Part shown: positions 15,001 to 28,056 of the stretch, one piece after another | Layout of the letters: each line of letters begins with the position of its first letter | Numbering within the stretch: the first letter of the stretch is position 1 | Assembly: GCA_963082875.1 (NCBI GenBank) | Contig: OY720097.1 | Coordinates: 12,098,501 to 12,162,500 of the forward strand | Origin: Corella eumyota | Lineage: Eukaryota > Chordata > Ascidiacea > Phlebobranchia > Corellidae | Direction of reading: 5' to 3' | DNA: 64,000 nucleotides | The notes under the pieces: model-generated | Databases searched by the model: none | The model's input: the letters and a program-made list of their open reading frames with translations, nothing else | What the model was told of the DNA's origin: nothing | Made by a program: the position numbers and the translations under genes

Positions 15001-18000
15001 TATTATTAATGGTTATAATTGAAATTTAATCGAGCGTGTTGTAATATAATGGAAAATAGAACTTGTTTTTAACTGAGAAGGCTAAACTTGATTTTGGACA
15101 GACGGGCATAGGCGTCAGGTTTTAATTGAATAAAGTTTGGTGCGGTTTAATATACCTGTGCTATTTAAACAAAAGTTCAATTCTGTGTATTTACACCAGG
15201 TCAAGTTGGTAGATAAATGTTAATTTAATATCTTATTTGATAAGGGATATTTACTTCTTAAACTACGTGGGGTGCTCAATTTTTTGCCGGCCACCTTGTT
15301 TCGGTATTAGGCGCCGGTGATTGTTTAAATCCAGCGTTTGTTGAGTTTGCCTACTGTGTGCACTCATTAACTTAAGTGTTTTCCGATTTTAACAGGTTTC
15401 CAGTGCGCGAAATTTTAGAAAACACTTGGACTCGAAATCGACTTTTCATTTTCGATAAATCGAATACCACGAATTTGATCTGCGTTGTTAACCATTAACA
15501 ACCAATACTGCTTAACTTTAAACATCGAAATCGATTAATATAAATTTTGTGAAAAAAATTTGGCAACCCTGGAAAAGTGAAGTGGGGTGAATGGTGGTTG
15601 ATAAGTGAAAAGATAAATTACGAAACGACGATGACGTGTGTTATATACTTTAGCTTAAGAGCTCGCATGCTGAGTATTTGAGACCAATGTTAAGAAATGG
15701 TTAACGTTTTGAACATACTCGTGTGGTCTGATATAACAGGTTTGCTGTTTGTTTTTAATTAAAGCAATGGTTAAGATAGAAGGATTTAATAAATAATTTA
15801 AACAAAGAAAGATAAAAGATGTTAGGTAAGATTAAAAATAGAGTAGTATGGGAATTTTTTGTGAACTAAGAAAGACTAGTTCTTTGTGGAAAATTTTTCA
15901 AGTAATTCCGCTTTGGAAAAACCCGAAAATAAGTTGACTTTTCCATTTTCGATTAGCATAATTAGGTTTACTTAATATTAACACTTATATCACGTGGCGC
16001 GGGTAATTATTAAAATAAAGGGAAGTCATAAAGTGCAAGAAAATTATATTTACCCTCTTTCCCACCTTGCCTGTTAGGTACTCAGCAGTCTGATAACCCG
16101 GCCGATGACGTCACGCTGGGTTGAGTTGCATGTGAATTGTATTTAATCTCGATGGCAAAAAGCACACGGGTCTTAATCCCGTAAACGTTATACGAATTCC
16201 CGTAGTCGGTTTTTGCCGCTGTAAGCCTATAAACAGGTCGAAATTTCTTCACATAAATAAGCATTGTTGTTATGAAAAGGCGATTAGATAAATCCAGCCG
16301 CTTGTAGCGTTACAATGCGAGGTTATTACGCCGCATAATGGCCATTATTAGGCCACAATAGATGCAACGAATTGGGTGTTAGTTTATGTAGAGCGGAATA
16401 TGAAAGCACTGGACGGTGCTGGATTAAGTAAATATTGACTTTAAATCAAATTAGAAAGAGTTTCTAAAGAAAATTTACGGACCTTAATATGATTGATTAT
16501 GAAAAAAAAGTTTCCTTCAATTAAAAGTTAAACCTAAATAAGTATCGTTTATATAGACTCTAGACTACTAGAAAGTCCAGTGTTAGCATAATATTAGTTT
16601 AACTAAGAAAGGTAAGATCAAAGTAAGTTTTTAAATAAAACTCACAAATTTATTTTTATGAAGAGTATAAGTTTATAAATATAGAAACTGGATTTTTTTA
16701 AAATTTTGTTACAATAAAACAAAAATAAATATGGGGAATAATTCCTCGAAACCTGATTCGTTCTATCGTGCGTCATCAAAACGTTGGAAAAAAGGTTCGA
16801 AACCACGTGACTATTATAAAGGTATTGTTTATAAGTTCAAATATTATTGTACGTGTTTTATAGTTAAATATTAAAAAATGGTCTTATTTGACATTTATAA
16901 CTGTAAAATAAACCAAGTCAAAATATACAATGCATTTGGGTGGTATTAAAATCTACTCTTGTTTTTAAATTTTTTAAAATTAAATAAATGTTTGCATTTA
17001 ATTAATTATAAATTTATAATGGTAATAAATCACCTACAATGTGCTAAAATACATTGTACAAATTTAATTCAAGTACAATTCCATATAAGGTAGTATTTGC
17101 GATTTGTTCGCCTCTAAGACAAATATAACGACTTTGGACCATTGGAAATATATAACAACTGCCATAAATAGATTGATTTTTATTTAATTTCAAGTGCTTA
17201 TAACCGTGGGCGTATATTTGCCTTGCTCTTACAATAATATGTCGTTATAAAAGTAAATATGTCAGCATATCAGCTATAGGTGGACGATTTCAGTGTTTAA
17301 TCGCAATATACGATTCTCGTTGTTTTTTATCGGATATTAAATTTGAAATTAATTAAATTTATTTTTATTATTAAAAAATATCCTTGGAAACAGAGTTTAA
17401 ATACTTAATTTAATACACAGTAAATTTTTTTTTGTGAAATAGGTAAATTTTTAGAACATTTTGTTGGTTGTGACGTACACGTGACATCATATTTACGTTC
17501 AACAAGATACAATTTCACAATATTTATAATTAAGTTTAATTGTTTGAAATTCGATAACTCTTCAGTCTTAAAAATAACACGTCATTTAATTGGTGTGTTT
17601 GTTTACCAAAATCAAAAATAAATTTTATAATTCCAAGAAAAATATAATTTTTTTTTTTTTTTTTAAAATCCCCTATTCCAAAAAATAAATTTAGGAACGC
17701 CTATATTTGTCAGTCGGCCGTCTCCGTTTGTTAATCGCGCCATTTTTCTCGTTAAGCGCGTGAAAAGCAAATAAATGACATCATTATTTGCCCATTGTTT
17801 CGTCACAGACGCCCTTATTTAACGCTGATTCATAGGACAAAGGAACGTTCAAATAAGAGAAAATAATTAGCTTCACCTGGTATTTAATTGATGTTTTCGT
17901 ACGTATTGGTAATGGTCGGTCACTTTTGTACACGTTGTTATGACGAACTTAGGTAGTGTAAATGGGGTAATTATGGTTTAACTATGTAAAACATTGGTCG

Positions 18001-21000
18001 TTAGTTATGCTTGGATTTATCCAATTAAAAACGCTGTGGTAACTGACTGTAACTTTTTTCTCTGTTTTAAAGCAAATTGTAAAACGCTTACAACATTTGT
18101 ATAGAAATGATGCTTGAAAATTAATTTATATTTTTACTTTGTAATTATGATTTTATTTAGAAACTTTAATAATTAATATTGATTTTTATAAAATGATTCT
18201 AAGTCAATAAAACCTAAACGATTACTATTAAATTCTCATTTGTTTAAATATTATTTAAAAACCTAGATTTATAAAAAAATCAATTTTGAATACAAGTTAT
18301 AACTTGAGTTACTTAAAAGTAAAAAAAAAGCTTTTATAGATTTTTGTAACCTTACTATGACCTTAAATCGGCCTTTAGTGACCCCAATTTAGCTAAAATC
18401 GAGATATAATCGATTGGGAAGCCAAATAGCTATTCAATAATCAACATATATTCCTTTGTTGATTTTGCCAAAATTATCACTTAAAAATTGATATACTTAT
18501 TTAATATACGGCTTTATACATTTTTATCTTAACAACATATTAAATTGAAAATTAAATTAAAAATGGTGTACTCTTAGCTTTTGTAAATGTAAGCACCATA
18601 TATTATAAAGCAATTACCGGTATAACCACAATTTGCAAAATTAATTTTTTGCAACCTTTACAACGTTTTGAGAGCCTTGTAAATATGCCTATCTTAGCAG
18701 TTTGTTGACTTTTTATAAAACCTAATTACCATGTTGAGTGTGATGTGTTAAATTTCACATCGATTCATGTGTTACAATATACACATTTATTAATAAGAAA
18801 ATCAATAGTTGTGTTAATGAGTCAATACATGTAAGCGGTGAAAGTCATGCTGTCAGCACTTTAACATTGTGGTTCAAATTTGTTGTTTCAAAATTGTATT
18901 ACGCAATGCTTATTTATTAACGTTCGTTTAAATATTGATCAAAAAATTTCGCAAGCTCCGAATTATTTAACAGAACACATGTTGTCCAATGATACCATGA
19001 CATTTAAACTAAATACTGAATTTTGATCGTTTTTTTTACTTTTTTAGCCTTATCCGATTTGGATACTGAGCAAAAAATTCCGGTTTATCTTCACTACCAT
19101 TCATGCGACAGTGTGGAAGACGATTTGTTTACAACAGATACAAGAACACCATGTCTCATCCACTTACATACTATGGCAGGCGGGGTATGTAATTAAAAAA
19201 TAGTCAAAAGCCCTTACTTTACTACTTGGTAACTTTTGAAGATAAATTACTACTGTTTTTCTAGTTCAAATAGTTGGTGCATTTCTCTATTGGGGTATTA
19301 AGTAGTAGAATATGATTACCTTTCTAATAATTATTTAATTTACTTTTTTAACAAAAAGGGTTCTTGTTATTTTATAATATATTAGATTTACTATAACAAT
19401 ACAGTTTGGTGTTGTTTTAGTTTCAAGTTTAACAAATAAATAAAAATTGTTATTATATAGGATTTAAATGGAATTTTACAAGGATCAAAAGCGTATGCAA
19501 AATCTGCAAGACCGAAATCTTTTGATCCGAAAATACTTCTTCAAGATTCTTCTTCTTCTAGAAAGTTTTCCTCTTCAAAATCTACTGTAATTAAATAAAA
19601 TAATATTTCAATAAGGAAAAAGTTTGTGTTACTGAAGAGGCTATATTTTAATTTTTAATATATTATGCATTAATTTTGTATATAAAATACTTGTTTTTTA
19701 CATCTATGTGATAGCTTTACATAATATACTTATGTTTTAACTGTTAAACAAGTACAACTGTTTTCTCAGTAGCTGTTTAAAGCCACTTACATGTTTGCTT
19801 TGTGTTAAAACTCCGCCCTTGAAGCACTTCAGTAGAAAGCTTTGTTTTCGTCTTAGCGAAAAAAAAATATTTTGTTTTAAATTTTTGTAACGTTTCAAAT
19901 AAAAATTTTGTATTTAAATAATTGTTGCAATTTTTTTTTCAGATGAAATATTTACTTTTATTTTTTTACTTTTAAGACCAACATTATTGCTTCACCTGAA
20001 TTAAACGAACTTTACAATCCCCAACAAATTCTCCCAACACCCCGCCAGAAGATGGAGCAAGATAGCTCCCAGCACCAAGCTCAAGTCGTCACAGTCGGTA
20101 AGTGAACCAGTCTGATTTACATTTAAAAAAAGAAAATAATATCATTTTGATTTTTATTATAGATTTACTATTCCACCAATTACATTTATAATCCTGTCTA
20201 ATTTTTTAAATTATGTTTTATTATTTTTTTACCCTTCCAGTTTGCTATAGCAGATTTAAAAAAAAAACATTTAAAAACTTTAACAATAAGCAATATAAAA
20301 CATGTAAATTTTATTAAAATAAAAGTACATTTTTTTAATTTAATTTTTTATTTTCAGATACTTCAGGTGTTCAGTTTGAAAGGCGAGCAAATCTTCGTCG
20401 ATCTCAACGTTCAAGTAACAGCTCAGTCCGAAGAAAAAGTCAACAGAAGTTCCGAGAAAGACATCGAACCTTAACTGCAATGCCTGGATGTATATCGCAA
20501 GAACTAGGTAAAAAAATTAATTTTAATCCCTTATTTTGGTTATTTTTTTTTCATGTTTCACGATTTTTAAATAGGTTTTTATTTTTTGTTGATTTTTTTC
20601 AATTTATTTTTTTATTTTTTTAAATTTATTTATTTGTTTTAAAGCCCCACGAAGGATACGTTTGTTAAGGCCTTCAGGTAAACCTTACGCGCTTTATGTT
20701 ATGGTGACGTCATTAAATGTGGTCACGTGCTTATTTTAATTATGACGTCATTGAATTATTTATACCTAAACTGCTGTGCATGAAAACATTGTAATAATTT
20801 ATCATGGGAAAATATTTGAAAATCCATTGCTTTTAATGTAATATTCTGTAATATTTAAATGTTGGCATAGCTATAAGCCTAACACATGCTTTTATATGTT
20901 GTTCATATAAAATTTTATCTTTTTATTTTTTTATTACAAAAAATATTTTGTAGATATTTTATAGAAAAACAAAACTTTACATTATTTTTAAATATAGGAA

Positions 21001-24000
21001 TAAGTCGACCCAACAGCCTTCACTCTGATGTGAACTCAAATTCTTCATTTTTAGGAGAAGGGTCTGTGCTCAGCGGTAAGTAAATATTATTGCATATTTA
21101 AAACAACTTTTACAGAAATTTATAATGAACACACACGTTTGCAAAAAATGCTGTTTACAATTCAGATAATATTAACGTGAACATTAAACACAATTTAGTT
21201 TTAATATGTAATGCATCGTGAGAAAGTAAACATAAAACCCGTTATTTTATTATAAATTAACTATCAAATTAAATTCGTTTATCTACAATAAAAATCTATA
21301 CAATACAGTTAAATTAGTAAAAATTAATATTTATTTCAAGAAATAAGTTGCTTATTAAAAAGTTTTTAATTTATTTTAGATTTTTCTGGTTCCCCTCGAG
21401 CGGAAAGTCGGAACGCGGAAATTCAAACTGAAGAAGTAAAAATTTTACCAGCCACCCCGAATAAACGAAAACTAAAATACAGATATTCGGTGAGATATTA
21501 TTTTATTTTTAATATTAAATGAGTTCGTATATTTTAATTAACATATATCTCAAGATTTTTTTTTGTTAAGTTGTTAGCTTACCAAAAATTAAAATTAAAT
21601 TAAAGAAAACACAAAAAATTAAACTTTCTTATTTTTTGTAGAGTCCTACCGGAAAAAGTGCTCCTACCACGCCATCAGGCGGCGCCCGAGTCACGCTTCA
21701 AGACACTAATGACGTCACAAGGACACAGCCGATTCAGCAGGTTGTCCATAACAACAACTTTGCGCATGCGCAACCCCGCGTCAGTGCCGCGATGACGACG
21801 AATCACGTGATTAACGGTTATAAGAATGATTTTATGAGAGAGAAAAATTCCCTGGTAAGTAAAAACTTTAATACGAAAAAGTTTTTTATATTATTTTTAA
21901 ATTATCCTAAATTTTGCGTGAACTTTATATTAATACACTTTGACATTTTCATATTAACAGAAGTACTTAATTGTCATATGATATATTTATAATAAGGTAA
22001 ATTTAAGTGAAAGCGCCAATTAGTTCTATAAGTACTTGTTTTTTTCTGTAATTCGCCAGACTTGAATAGCTTGCTAGGCAACTCTAAAAGTAACTCTCAA
22101 AATACGAATAACTGTTAATATAAAGACAAGACTAATTAAACTCATTTAAACTAACATGTTTTAATATTTTTAAAATATTTTTGTTAGGGGGACGATAGGT
22201 TGTCTTCTGGTTTCTGGAGCGGAACGGAGAGTACACGTCACTCGGCTACGTCAGACATTTTGCTTCAACATCACAACGTCACTCTCGCCTTACAACAGGT
22301 AACAATCAATGTTATCTTTCCCTATCAATCATTTTGTTAGCCTTGCGACGAAATGTAAATATTGGAATAAATGTACAATGGGGTTATTATATAATGTTAA
22401 ACGTGTGTTAGTGGGCGCTTGTGGACTTGGATTAATGACCTTTGTACATTGTTAAACCCTTGGTGAATTAAATACCTCGTTTGTTATCCTACTAGTACAA
22501 TAATCGCATTGTTCTTTTTTAATTTAGGTTCTAACGAATAAAAAGTCGCCACAAGATCATCAGATTACTGGATCACGTGACCAAGGGTATAAGAATGTGT
22601 CACGTGACCAAGCAACGAGCTCGCCATTGGCTGACACGAAAATAATGTCATTGTCGACCTCGACCTTGTCTATTAACTCGCATCTTAGCACATTGGATCA
22701 GTCAATCATGTCTTCAGTTGTATCTCTTAGCCAGTCAAGCGTCGCGCCTGCGTCTGACGTCAGCGCCAATCTGAACTACGTCACCGACGCGTCATCGTAC
22801 GTTCCGAGGTCCGAGATGGGTACACCTTGTCAACTTACGTTCGGTACACCGGCCGGTGCTTACAACTTTATGAACCCGAACTACGAGGAAACAAAACCGA
22901 ATTTCGGGTCCAAAATGGAATCGCCAATGGATCCTTTAATACTGGGTAACCGACGTCGAAATGATGGAATGATGAGAGATGACTCCCGTTCGTTAAATTC
23001 GTCGGTTTTCTCGCAAGACCAGGACGGGTATTATACGTCTATGCACAAGGACAGTGGTGTAGATAGAAGGTTGGATAGTGTGAGAAATACAAATTCGCCT
23101 GGAACGTTTTACTCAGAACCAACTCCCGACGTTTTTTCTTCTACGCCCGTGGAGGCGAAAAAGCAATTTTTTGGAAACGATTTTGCGAAAAATGAAAATC
23201 GATTAAGTGCAAGGCAATCATTCGGACAACAATCACAAATACAATTACAACCACAGCAACCTCAGACTAAAATCAATCCACAAAACAATTTTCAAAATGA
23301 ATTAAATCAAAAATTAGCTCGACGTAAAACGTCACCCCAAAAACCAAAGGGAACCAATAGCAGCAGACCTTTTCCACCACGTCGGGCCTCGAGTCTTCGC
23401 TCACCTCGTAACGATGGTAACAAAGATCATTTGGTGTATATGGAACCACTCTCGGATGATTCACGTGACGTCGGTGATGGTTGCGTGGTTAAAACCATCC
23501 TATCGCCTCGAACATCGGTTGTTAATTCAGCGCAACAACCATCTTATCAACCACCTCTTTCAACAATACCATTAAATATAAAAAATGGCATTAAAGTGGT
23601 TGAAAATAGCCATCACTCACCAACCAAACCATATCGTAAACCATCCCGAGCAGATTCGTTCAAAAGAGCCATATCTAAACCAACACAGCGACCAGGCTCC
23701 ATGATGGAACCAACTAAACACCATATTTCACCCAGAAGACCATTATCTGTTAGTGGTGGCAACCAAATATCGACGCCTTTGCGGCTGTCTCCGAATGCCT
23801 ACACAAAATCAAATTCACCCACAGACAACTTACAGCAGGATGTTTCTCTTGGTGTAGATCAAAGTAAATCTCCATCTATTTCAAATAACTCAAACCTTAA
23901 ATTGAATGAACAGCTGTCGCAGCAGAAAAATTCGCCAAACATTTCTCAAGATAAAGTCACTCCGACTAAAATAATAACAAATGGTTACCAATCACCGAAC

Positions 24001-26505
24001 CACACTTCACCGAATAAACTTTTGCAAGAAAGAAAATGGTCACCAGAACGAAAGCCACCATCCCCCAAGAAAGTGGATTTACCAACCAAAACTAACATAA
24101 CAACCAATTTAACTAAATCCCAAGATAAACAACCAACGTCGCCAATAAAAACTAAGTTATTGGAAAAACAGCCATTGTCACCAACTATTATACCAACACC
24201 AGAAAAGAAACTGTTATCCAACAGTACTAAAACACCAGAACCCCAGTTACCAAATAAAACACCATCGGCTCCAGTATCTCCTGCAACCCCTGTGTCACCA
24301 AAAGTAAAACCAGTAATGTTTCAACCACGGCCATGGTCCCCTGGTGCAAAATCAACCACATATAAGCCATTACCTACTGCAACTATAACCACAAAAGCAC
24401 CAGAAAATAAAGCAGTCCCTACTGACAAAATCCCCTCTCCAAAAACTCCAACCACCGTAAAACCAGCAATAAGTAAAAAACCAACAAATCTACCAACCTC
24501 GCCGCGTGGTTCAACCAACAATCAATCTGCACCTCTTAAGCAGTTAAATCAAAACTCAAAGCCGCTTGTTAAACCAAAGCCATTGCCGAAACCAAAACCC
24601 TCTGTTCCCGCGAAGGAGAACAAACAAAATGGCGAGCAACAACAAACTGCGATAAACAAACAAGATCGAGTTTCGGTGAAGAATGCGAGCGCCAGAGCAG
24701 CCTTTTTCGGCCAGTTTAACGACACGGATAGGGAAATGGGAAAATCGATTAGCAAGAATAAAAAATCAAAGGAACAAATTTCACCTGTAAACAATAATGT
24801 AGAAGTAGAAACGAAAGAAGTTGTAAATCTAAAAGAGTTACCAAAAGATAGCGTTGTTAATCAAGTTTCACCAAAGGAAGAGAAACTTGTAACGATACCA
24901 GAAAAGGAAAAGGAACCAGAAAAAGAACCAAGAAATGAAAATACCATTTTTACTTTCCCAGAGAGTAATAACAAAACCGAGGTCGAGCCTACAACACCAA
25001 TTGCTAAAACACCAGAAGTAAATGGTCAGCAACCGTCGCCTAGTAACTTATCAACACCAGTTTCACAGGCACTTTCTGAACAACGAAAATCCCCAGTCTC
25101 AACGAGCATCGATTTTGCAAAAACTGACGTCACTTCTGATGACGTATTACCCAACAAGAATACTGAACCAGAAATCAATGAATTTGAAACAGACATAGAT
25201 TCAGTTCCTGTATCTAAACCTAAAATTGTTTCTAAAAATATTCCGTTGTCTCCCGTTGTGCAAAAAACAACCAAACCCGAAATTTCTGCATCAAAATCGA
25301 TTCTGTCAAGCGAGCTACGAGCTTCTGTACAAAGGTAAAATTGGCTCTTATCATTTTATTTTTGCGTTTATTTAAGTTAAATTAAAACCCATGATTAAAA
25401 AAGCGTTATTATTTCCAAGAATTAAAATATATATTTTTTAGGTTAAGAAATAACACTCGTACACCTACCAGTCCGATAAGCAGTCCAAGTAGTGGCAGTG
25501 TAGGGGAATCACCTGCACTAAGCCCCGTCTCAACGTTGGAACGACGTAAAAACGGAAGGTAAATACTACAAAAGTTTTTTGCCCCACGTTTATATATGTA
25601 AATAAATTAAACTATAGGAGTAAGGAAATTGCTAGGTCTGTTATCATTGTTCATCTACTATAAGCATAATGTAAAATAGATTAGGCACTAGAATAATTTT
25701 ATGTGTCATTTTTAGATATTCACTTTCCAGTCTCGATAGAAGACGTCGAATTACGTCAGGGGGAACTTCACGTGACGATTTTAAAGCTCTTCTACTACAA
25801 AGTTTTTCAAGGTAAATACCACTCGATTTTAGATAATAATAATAAGACATTATACAATATATTATAATTTATTGTTTATTTAGATCAAGTGGATCATCGA
25901 TGAGCGCTACTGAAAAACTTGCTCTTTCAAATCAACAACTCAATAGAAGTTTTAGTGACGGAGATGACCTTAAAGATAAGCCAAGAGGTAAGTCAATTAA
26001 TTTAGTTGACAAATGAAATTTGGACTTTATCTTGCTTAAATTGTAATAAAAACATTAAACAGTAATAATTTTAATTTTTTTTTTAAATTTCTTTATTTCT
26101 TAATTTTGCAGACACTCCAAGGCCAGTAAGTATAGCTTCGCCTGGCGATATTAAAGCAGCAATGAATTCAGGAAGACATGGAAGGAGAAATAATCGTTAC
26201 CATAGCGACCACAAACTTTTGAACGGTTCCGGAGGTTTTGCATCATTAAAACATTCACACCCTTCATCAAGTGCACGGTAAGTCTTGTGTCATTCAGAAT
26301 GTTATAAAGAGGTTAAAGCCATAATAGGTTGTTTAAGTAGTTTTCCCCCCTTTATTAACTAATTTATATACAACATAGGCGTTATGGAACTAGAAGTCGG
26401 ACGCCTACTCGTCCGATGATGTCCATTACAGAGGAAAGCGATGTTTCCCCCCAGTCTTCTGACAAACTTTCAAATCAAAGAAGTGCTAGCGTCTCCAACT
26501 TATGA
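6098..26505 (+). CDS. NHS: Nance-Horan syndrome (NHS) family protein, long isoform
   Basis: NHS-family actin regulator; in vertebrates these proteins bind WAVE/Abi complexes and control lamellipodia and junctions. Exons: 6098-6184, 6406-6512, 6737-6816, 19048-19184, 19461-19586, 19977-20097, 20358-20507, 20645-20677, 20998-21075, 21380-21489, 21642-21854, 22188-22298, 22528-25334, 25442-25558, 25716-25811, 25884-25987, 26112-26277, 26379-26505. All phases agree and predict 1,589 residues. Exons 1-3 encode the start [10 protein letters not shown] and a WAVE-homology domain ([20 protein letters not shown]). Then come family blocks: [15 protein letters not shown] (human VSNLDEES), [11 protein letters not shown] (human LPTPEEKMRQQ), [30 protein letters not shown] and [12 protein letters not shown]. 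The 2.8 kb exon 13 is Pro/Ser/Thr/Lys-rich and probably disordered, with many SP/TP sites. Exon 8 is only 33 bases and symmetric in phase, so it could be skipped. Start chosen because MPF is the family's N-terminus. Confidence 0.95.
7995..8042. repeat. 24-base perfect tandem duplication
   Basis: Two adjacent identical 24-base units (7995-8018 and 8019-8042), each containing TTGTTGGTTTTAAGTAG. The perfect identity suggests a recent slippage event within the intron. Confidence 0.85.
9667..9711 (+). repeat. Short dispersed repeat, copy 1
   Basis: This segment contains GTAACTGATGTTACCCTATG. It matches the reverse complement of 48188-48234 over about 45 bases, with a 24-base core differing at one position. 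A weaker internal echo (CGAGATTGGGTTAGGGTAA) lies just before it at about 9637-9659. It may be a fragment of a non-autonomous element; no ends or target duplication are visible. Confidence 0.45.
16731..16821 (+). CDS. NHS: Alternative first exon of NHS-like gene (MGNNSS start)
   Basis: An ATG after an A-rich leader opens 30 codons beginning [20 protein letters not shown] and rich in Lys/Arg, followed by a GT donor. The exon ends in phase 1, so joining it to exon 4 (19048) gives [10 protein letters not shown]. That keeps the reading frame and resembles the human NHS-like junction AVSNLDEES. The predicted isoform is about 1,528 residues and lacks the WAVE-homology domain of exons 1-3. Gly2 with Ser6 and Lys7 fits the N-myristoylation consensus, and the basic stretch after it would favour membrane binding. 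NHS-family genes are known to use several first exons. Splicing is inferred, not shown. Confidence 0.72.
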
Positions 26506-27106
26506 TATTACTAAAATCATCGTTATTATGATGGAAATGTTTGTAATCCAAAAAAAGATGGGATGACGTGTAATTTATTACGTGCCGAAGAATGACACAT
26601 TTCTAATCCAAAATTCCAACTTGAGCTTTATTTTTTTATATTAAAATTATATACCTTTTATTAAACTTTTGATAAAAATAGCGTTCTGGCAAAATGCCAA
26701 AATCGTCGTGCTTATTCAAGACAGGTTTCTTTGTAAATCTGGGTTTTGTAATTTTTACCAAATAAAAACCAGCAAGTCTGCGTGGCGTGTGCTATTTAGT
26801 TACTGCTTCAAAATTGTCTCTACTGTGATGAACTTTCTGAAATGCTTGCACGAAATGTAGTTTATGCTGCTCTTAGTAAAAAAAAATAAAACTACATTTT
26901 CACTAAAACCTACTTTTGTGCAGTTAACCAGTCGTCATTTAATTTAATATCACTTAAAATTTAGTATTTAAAAATGCATAAGGTTTTAATGTAAACAATC
27001 AAAAAAAGGTTACATTTTATAACATGATACAAATGATAACACTTTCATTACAGTTTGTACTTTTTCTTCTGAGGTGAGTTATAATAATTTGTTAAGTATA
27101 CTTAAA
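26506..27106. other. Convergent 3' region between NHS-like and rolling-stone-like genes
   Basis: The two genes end towards each other here. For the plus strand there are AATAAA words at 26761 and 26885. For the minus strand there are ATTAAA at 26938-26943 and AATAAA at 26657-26662 and 26627-26632. The two 3' untranslated regions may therefore abut or overlap. No coding sequence is supported. Confidence 0.5.
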
Positions 27107-28056
27107 CTATGCATAAGCAGGGTTAGTTTTTCCCATTTCCATTCCACTTCGACTTTCTGTTTCGTCAAGTGGCTCAAAGTTATGCCTTCTCGCAATCCAA
27201 GCTCGAAAATGGTACAATCCAAATGCTATTGTAAGGCAAATCGGACATAATATAAGAGCTGTTGCTAAAGAATACAAAGCAGCATAACCTGGATTTGTGG
27301 CCCAGTCTAGAACATCGTAGACAGCTGAAGTATCTCCAGACCAATGCAATATTAAGGTAAAAAACATGTAAACCAGACCATAAGTCAACGGATAGATAAA
27401 ATGTAATAAACGAACCGGCAGTGAGTTAACAAAGATATCAATGAGCATAACAACAAACACCAGCGCGTGTTCTTGGATGTTAAACGGATGAGAAAGAAAT
27501 TCGGGTGGCAAACTACCAGATAAAAGACCCCAAAAAACAATGCATGTAGCAAGAGATACACTGAATGCAACAACAAACATAAGCCAAACTACACGATGAA
27601 ACCAACGCAGCCCTAAAAGTATAAAACAGCAAGTTAGTTAATTAATACTTTATCTGGTCACAGCAAAATCTTGTTATTTGTTGGTTAGAGCATTACGTAC
27701 CGTCGTTGTCACGCGTTGCTAATCCATATATTGATAACATTGCAGCTAACAGTAAGTACAGACTAACAGTTACTTCCATCCAGTTAGTAAGAAAAATAGC
27801 GTAATAAGGCTGATTTATACTTATGACGTCAGCCATAATCCAAGCAATCGAGTAGGCAAACATAAACAGTCGGTAAACCATGTATGCTATTCTGTTAGGT
27901 CCCCACTGTATAAAAGGTAAAAAGTAATATTAACTTATTAGAATGGTAGAATTTTAACAAATAATTTTTTACCTGAGATCTGTAAAAACGAGTGGGCTCG
28001 CAGTCGATAAATCCAAAATTTTTCCATTTAAACTCATATCCACAAGATGTTGCCAT
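27107..28056 (-). CDS. Rolling-stone-like multi-pass membrane protein
   Basis: A 264-residue membrane protein in three exons read on the minus strand: 28056-27973, 27905-27701 and 27612-27107, with GT-AG borders and matching phases. It starts MATSCGYEFKWKNFGFIDCE and has about five to seven hydrophobic segments, for example around IAYMVYRLFMFAYSIAWIMA, VTVSLYLLLAAMLSIYGLA, VVWLMFVVAFSVSLATCIVF and YSLATALILCPICLTIAFGL. A short charged tail ends NPAYA. The motifs FYRSQWGPNR, NIQEHALVFVVMLIDIF and LHWSGDTSAVYDVLDWATNP are typical of the rolling stone (Rost) family as I recall it. Drosophila Rost takes part in myoblast fusion; the role of tunicate members is not known to me. It faces the NHS-like gene tail-to-tail. 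Family assignment is fairly sure, function only inferred. Confidence 0.85.

Larger units (their letters stand above)
6817..19047 (+). other. 12.2 kb NHS intron 3 (with internal alternative exon)
   Basis: This is the long intron between the WAVE-homology exons and the rest of the NHS-like gene. Apart from the alternative first exon at 16731 I see no supported exon. It contains a 24-base tandem duplication (7995-8042), TA-rich simple repeats (about 9471-9494 and 13586-13600), CG-alternating runs (near 8450, 8870 and 9833), a run of 17 T (17648-17664), four perfect TGACGTCA octamers (9013, 9141, 11517, 16106) and one copy of a short dispersed repeat (9667-9711). Its size and position suit cis-regulatory DNA and a second promoter upstream of 16731. 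Confidence 0.6.

Noticed and set aside
8299-15742. Similar words TGTTATATAC and CTCGCAT near 8299-8353 and 15638-15672, suggesting a MITE
   Set aside because: The similarity is patchy, the terminal inverted repeats are only a few bases long and no target-site duplication is visible.
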